Below are positions 58,915 through 64,000 of a DNA stretch of 64,000 nucleotides, one piece after another. Position numbers and translations under genes: made by a program. Each line of letters starts with the position of its first letter. Position 1 is the stretch's first letter. The stretch is from Cordia subcordata. Lineage: Eukaryota > Streptophyta > Magnoliopsida > Boraginales > Cordiaceae. Location of the stretch: assembly GCA_028554755.1 (NCBI GenBank), contig JAPTOF010000015.1, positions 2,480,001-2,544,000 of the forward strand. Reading direction: 5' to 3'. Under the pieces are notes generated by a model. That model was not told where the DNA came from, did no database searches, and worked only from the letters and a program-made list of their open reading frames with translations.

Positions 58915-58939
58915 TTTTTAACGTACTTTCTCCGTCCGA

Positions 58940-59893
58940 ATGATGTCTCACCACCAACCGCCGTTCCACCAGATATGACCTCAATTACCTTTGAGTGCAA
59001 CCACTGGTCACGATGTTCTTCTTCCTCTTTTGCCCTCGGATACCTGCCACCATGGTTCCTAGGGCGGTCAACAAAGTGCTCCAACTTTCCTTTCCTGACA
59101 AATACTTCAATTTCATCCTTCAGTTGCCTACAATCCTCTGTTGAATGTCCGTGGTCACGGTGAAAGTGGCACTTGAGATTTCAGTCCCTTTTAGACGGGT
59201 TTCCGAACATTCTCTCCAGCCACTGAAGAGCCCTGTCGTTCCTAATAGCTGCCAATACTTCAGTCCTGGGTGCATTCAGCAGGGTATATTTTTCAAATTT
59301 TGGTTAGTAACGTGCGGCATCAACACGGGCTTTCCCTTTGCCCATACTAGGGTCTTCTCTTTTCTTTCCCTTGACCGGATCCCTAAACTGTCCTTCCTTC
59401 TTTTAGGCAACAACCCGTGCTCCACAATTGACATCCTCTTCTCTAATGAACTTTTCAACCTCTTTCACTGGGTCCCTGAACGAGCGGTAATCTTGTTTGC
59501 AGATTCCAGATTTGAAAGATCTGGGTTTCAGACCCCGCACATAGGCTACAATAGTGGCACCCTAGTTCGGGTCAGCCACCTTCAAGGCAGCATTATTAAA
59601 TCTATCAGTGTACTCCCGCAGGGACTCATTAGGCTCTTGTTGATATGAAAACAATGTAGCTGACGTCTTTGGAATGACCCAACTATTAGCGAATCCGTTA
59701 ATCAACACTTGAGCCAGCTGGTCGAAGCTAGAAATTGACCGATCGGGCAAACATTTGTACCAATCATACGTTGCGTCTACTAAAGTAGCTAGAAGGGCTT
59801 GGCACTTTAAGGCGTCTATTAGGCCATGTATCATCAAGGTACTCTCGAATATACTAACGTCGTTATTCGGGTCGGCAGTTCCATCATAGAAGG
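58940..59893 (-). pseudogene. gag: Tat Gag
   Basis: The capsid-like part reads LMIHGLIDALKCQALLATLV, SFDQLAQVLINGFANSWVIP and YQQEPNESLREYTDRFNNAA. The zinc-binding segment near 59090-59180 reads CHFHRDHGHSTEDCRQLKDE, followed by VRKGKLEHFVDRPR. Stops are present. The N-terminal end is cut off at 59893 by array E and must lie beyond the window. Confidence 0.8.
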
Positions 59894-60055
59894 TGATGCT
59901 TCTCTTCGCTAATTAAGCACTAAGCCTTAATTAAGAGCCTGCAAATGCACAGGTCATGTAGTCTAACAGGCAAAAGCAAGGTCAATCCCTCAGAGAGGCA
60001 GGAAATGGGGAATGAAAGCTAAGTGTGTGTCTTAGAAAGCTAGAAAGAAAACAAG
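59894..60055 (-). mobile_element. Array E: truncated LTR
   Basis: It matches the first 160 bases of the LTR at 60645 (TTCGCTAATTAAGCAC and following) and then jumps into gag sequence. The joint lies at GCTAA, present in both partners. The left flank is GAAGG (59889-59893). Confidence 0.85.
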
Positions 60056-60620
60056 CTAACATGCTATGCTTAATTTCAAAATTAGCATTCCCCAACCCTG
60101 GAATATGGATAGCTAAGTTAGGCTTGAAGGCATTGGGGAGAAAGAATTGCCTAAACATTGGCTCATTGTCTATGGTTGGGTCTAGCCTATGGGGGTGCTC
60201 ATATGGAAAAATGGGAAGCATAGAGGGAATGGGAGGAGGATCATTGGGATTGGCCATTTCTCCTAAAAGTTCTCCTAAGTTCCAAAAGTGATAAACAATT
60301 TACTCGAGCTCGAGGTGTAAAGGAACTAGAGGATTCCTAAGAGAATGCCTACTAAGCATACAAAACTAAACCTAACCTCCTTCCACTTCTTGCAACCCTC
60401 GAAACTTCACACATCGTAAAACTACAACAAACAAAACATAATCCTAAAGTCACTAAAACAAGAAAGTAAACTACTCAAAACAAGCAAAAACAATAAGCAA
60501 GTAAACTAGGAAACGAAGGTAAACACAAGGTAACAACTACTAGGCAAACTGAGCAAAAGAAGTAAAATAAAGCAAGTAACTTGCTAAAGGACACAAATAA
60601 AGCAAACAAACCACCATGCC
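60056..60620 (-). pseudogene. gag: Array E: Athila Gag start and leader
   Basis: Codons near 60260-60060 read MANPNDPPPIPSMLPIFPYE, PMFRQFFLPNAFKPNLAIHI and GLGNANFEIKHSMLA, the N-terminal part of Athila Gag as in A and B. The rest of Gag and all of Pol are deleted. The leader (60361-60620) is AT-rich. Confidence 0.85.
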
Positions 60621-60644
60621 TCCTCGACAACAGCGCCAAAAACT
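60621..60644 (-). promoter_or_regulatory. Array E primer site
   Basis: On the minus strand TGGCGCTGTTGTCGAGGA (60638-60621) matches the tRNA-Asp complement except for three bases. It is 6 bases from the LTR. Confidence 0.8.
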
Positions 60645-62648
60645 TGATACTTTTCTTCGCTAATTAAGCACTAAGCCTTAATTAAAAGCCTACAAATGCA
60701 CAGGTCATGTAGTCTAATGTGAAAAAGTAGGGTCGATCCCTCAGGAAGGCAAGAAATGGGGAATGAAAGCTAAGTGTGTGTCCTAGAAAGCTAGAAAGAA
60801 AACAAGCTAAACTAAGAATTCTTTTTGGTTGTTTTAGATGTAAAGGGAACTCAAAGTAAATTAAACTATTCTAAACAAACTAAATAAAATAAACATAAGA
60901 GAGAACAAGCAAGTAAAAAGGGAATTAACACAAGAAATAGGGCAATGGGTGAAATCCGCTTAACTATGGGTGATTTAGGTACTAAGTTTGCTATGGGACT
61001 AACTTTGATGGTTTTCTCTAAGAAGGGTGCTCTAACCTAGGAATCTAATCAACCTCTTCTACAATCCCTAGACTCGGTACGGGTCTATCCCTAGGTGCTA
61101 GCTACCTAGAAGTATAGCGTGGTATTTATAAACTAAGCCACGGATTAGCTAATTACGTTCCTAGGTGACGATAATTGGTCTTACCCTAGGTTCTAACTCA
61201 TTGGATGGGTTTAAAGTCAAGAACTAGACTTCCTAAGGTCAATTAAGCTAGCCCAACACCTATTGGCTGGGTTTAAAGCCAAACGAGACTAAACTAGGCC
61301 TAATTACTAATAAAGAACCACCAATCATAGCATCATGCAAGCAGGATTTGACAATAAAGCACATCGAAAGAATATAAAGCATATTCTAGTCCTAAACACT
61401 TAGAGATGTTTAGGTCATACCAACTTACACATTAGAATCCAACATGTATGTCATAGAAGCTAAATTTGATATTAAGGTATGTAAAAACACACATAGACAT
61501 GCATAGCTACAAGACCTACTTCATGGAATTACTATATAAACATCTAGACATGCTCATACAATGATTTAGAAGTGTTAAATAGCAATCAAGCCTCTAAGTA
61601 TATATGTTCTTTCACCTAGGGACATCAACAAACACATAGACATGTATGTACGTAGCCATTGAAGCATTAAAGGCAAACATATATATTAAACCATCAAAAT
61701 CTCATAGCAAAGTAGTACTCAATCAAATCATAATACAAGCTTCAATCAACCATAAAAGATCTATTCTAGAATAAAGAAAAGTAAGTATAAAAGAAGAAAG
61801 ATAAACCTCCATTTCATGCTTAGCTTTACTCTTGAAATCCTTGTCTTGATCTTGCAATTACAAGTGTTAAACCCTAATTACAAGCTAGAATCTAGGTGAA
61901 AAGTGTGTGAGTGTGTGTGTGTGTGTGTTAGAGTTTGATGAGAGGGGAATTAAGGTTTGGGAGATGGGTGTGAAAGAATATGTCTTGTTGTTCTAGCCAA
62001 TTTTCCGCGACAACCAGAACACCTAACCGATGCACCGGTACCAAGGGATCTCAATTCTGCCAAAGGAGGGTTGTTTACTGGTTTTACTGGCCTAGTGAGC
62101 GGGTGCACCGCTTCTCTAAAGGGCTTTCAACCAGCTCTTCCTGTTTTGCTCCGTTCGGCTTCGTTTTGGCTCCGATTCATCCGCGATTTTTTTTCTATGG
62201 CTTCGCATTGCTTATGGGAATCTCCCAAGCCATTTTTCTTCATCTTTTGCACCCTATAAAAATTTCAAAACTTAGTCCATGTCCCTTTTGGTTGCAAGAT
62301 CCAAATTTAGCTCCCGTTGCGCTCGGTTTCACCCAGTTAGTCCGTTCTTCGTCCGAAACTTGCAAATGCAATCTTCTTGCTTTCTTCTCATCCAAAACAC
62401 CTTTGGATTGGTTTTATCATCACATGATCATCATTTTAATCTCCAAGAATTGTTCCAAATCTCATCTAAAAGACAAGTTAAGTGCACTTTAGTGTAGTAT
62501 TTATGCTTTAAGCTCAACTATAGACATCTAAATCCTAATATGCTCAAGTATAATATAAATGCCATACTAATACACCTAATATTGCACAAAACACCTCATA
62601 ATAGATATATAAATACAATGCAAACACACACAAAAACACAGCACATCA
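60645..62648 (-). mobile_element. Array E: complete LTR
   Basis: 2004 bp, minus strand starting TGATGTGCTGTG and ending AAGTATCA. It has a primer site on one side and a polypurine tract on the other, so it serves as 5' LTR for the left fragment and as 3' LTR for the right one. The module GATGCACCGGTACC at 62031-62044 resembles the modules of element B. Confidence 0.88.
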
Positions 62649-63242
62649 ACACTCCCAAACCTTCTCCTTGCGTGTCCCCAAGTAAGCCTAATCTTAAGTT
62701 TGTTTCTAAAGCCAATGCAAAGTGTTACCCAAGGAATTAACTCGCAATCAAGATTAGTCTAAGAAGCATGAAGGGGGCATTCCTATTGTAGAGAGATCCC
62801 CAAGTCTCTTTGGATCCTCCTTCTACTCATAAAGGGCCTCGTTCCTCATGGGAATTTCCTAAGTAGCCAATCTACCACAAGCCTAGGATTCTAACTCATG
62901 CACTCGGGGTGTTTATATTTTTTTCCCCTCAACTAACATAGCCTTCTTAATATGCACAAATCCTCAAAGACAAGATGAGAGAATATACAAATTTAATGGC
63001 TTATACAAGCCTTGTTCATATACCTACAAAGATGATAGCATGTGCTAAGTTGACATTGTGTCACTTATGCACTTATTCACAAAACTTTTTGGTGCCTTTG
63101 GCTTTTCTCCTTTCCAATTTCTTTCAATTTTTTCAACTTCTTTCTTCATCTTTTTGCACCAATTTTTCCTTTTTCAATTTCTTTTTTGAATTTTTCATAC
63201 TTTGCATTGCATAGAAAGAAAGGAAAAAGAAAGGCTAAGGCA
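62649..63242 (-). other. Array E: polypurine tract and 3' non-coding region
   Basis: The tract on the minus strand, AAGGTTTGGGAGTGT, is next to the LTR. The region follows 12567-13140 of element A and 36604-37170 of B. No gene was seen. It is interrupted at 63242 by element F. Confidence 0.75.
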
Positions 63243-64000
63243 TGTTGGTGTGCGTCTTTCGAATGCAACCTCTAAAAGACCTGCAAGCGTATGGATCGTG
63301 CAATATAGTGTGTACAAGTGCGGGTGTCGAACCACAGGGAGGCTATGTTGTGAGATGGATTCTACGTGTGTGTTCTACAACGTGCCCAAAAATAAGAAAT
63401 TTAAACAATCTACTTTTGGGATTTTGGATTTTTGAATGGTCGGGGGCTCTAACTAAAATGAATTAAGCTAAACTATGGAATTGGGAAAAGTGGGAAACAA
63501 GCTAATCTAAAGGAAATAACAAATGGAAAGGGGTTAGGGTGACTTCAACTTATGGGTGGGTGATTCTATACTCAATTGCTATGGGATTAAAGGTTGATGG
63601 ATTACTTTAGTGATTGCTCTTAACTAGGTTACCAAATTAGTGTCTTAATTTCCCCCTAGGACTCAGTGTGGGTCCGTCCCTAGGCGGCGCCTCCTAAAGC
63701 TACAGCGTGGTCCTTATGACCTAGGGCCTTAAGAGTGACCAACTAGCTTCCTATGTGACTTAGAATGAACCTACCCTTGTACCTAAATCATTGGCTGGAT
63801 TTAAAGCCAAGACCTGCTATTGCTAAGGTCCACTAAACCTATCCTAAAACCTATTGGCTGGATTTAAAGCCAAAGGAGACTCAGCCTAGGCTAGCCCTAA
63901 ATTATGCTTCGTCATTCTAAGGTCACAATAGCGGGATTTAACCTATTAACACATTCATACATGTTCTAAGCCAAGGTGTTCGTGAATAAAGAGACCTATT
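63243..64000 (-). mobile_element. Athila-type LTR (F), cut by the window edge
   Basis: From about 63250 it follows the U5 and R parts of the LTR of element A (CGTCTTTCGAATGC, CCTCTAAAAGACC, GTGTCGAACCACAGGGAGGC) to the window end. The exact first base is uncertain by a few positions. It is inserted in the 3' region of array E. Confidence 0.85.

Larger units (their letters stand above)
30015..64000 (-). mobile_element. Tat-type Ty3/gypsy retrotransposon (D), 5' LTR outside the window
   Basis: The minus-strand parts present are gag (59893-58940), protease, reverse transcriptase, an interrupted RNase H-integrase, a 3' region with 40-bp tandem repeats, a forward-strand gene, polypurine tract and 3' LTR (30897-30015). 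Later insertions B, C, E, F, two further LTR-like pieces and a solo LTR occupy most of the span. The gag phrase CHFHRDHGHSTEDC and the antisense gene point to Tat rather than Athila. All frames are damaged. Confidence 0.8.

Overview
This is repeat-rich nuclear DNA of a flowering plant. No host protein gene, rRNA gene, tRNA gene or CRISPR array could be supported. The assignment rests on the elements: Athila-type Ty3/gypsy retrotransposons whose primer sites match the 3' end of plant tRNA-Asp, a Tat-type Ty3/gypsy element, a SIRE-like Ty1/copia element, a tRNA-derived SINE and hAT-like DNA elements. I cannot name the species.

Left half (1-30014). A truncated Athila LTR (1-409) is followed by a short LTR-like stretch and a SINE with a perfect 15-bp target duplication (2245-2362). 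A nest of five layers then fills 2400-25774: a hAT-like element (ends 2408 and 25766, 8-bp duplication); a forward SIRE-like LTR inside it (3203-4308 and 25128-25605); a reverse-strand SIRE-like copia element inside that (4309-25127); an unidentified LTR-like insertion between its gag and pol (about 10200-22195); and a reverse-strand Athila element inside that (10693-21966, perfect duplication CTTAT). From 25767 to 30014 the DNA is AT-rich, with a MITE, a second hAT-like element (28774-29548, perfect 8-bp duplication) and no gene.

Right half (30015-64000). A reverse-strand Tat element starts with its 3' LTR at 30015 and runs off the window. Next to that LTR it carries a forward-strand (antisense) gene with its own TATA box and introns. 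An Athila element (B, 33162-53631) splits this gene. B is itself split by a non-autonomous Athila-like element (C, 38369-46155) in its integrase, and by an opposite-strand solo LTR (34420-36033) in its 3' LTR. Tat gag is cut by a rearranged Athila array (E, from 59894), which is cut by another Athila LTR (F, from 63243).

Almost every retrotransposon gene is broken by stops and frameshifts, many of them C-to-T type. The most interesting items are the non-autonomous element C with its own 613-codon zinc-knuckle reading frame, the Tat antisense gene, the accessory gene of the copia element, and palindromic GGTCGACC-type modules placed just upstream of the TATA boxes in LTRs of different families. 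Boundaries are exact where a duplication or LTR end could be read, and approximate where stated.
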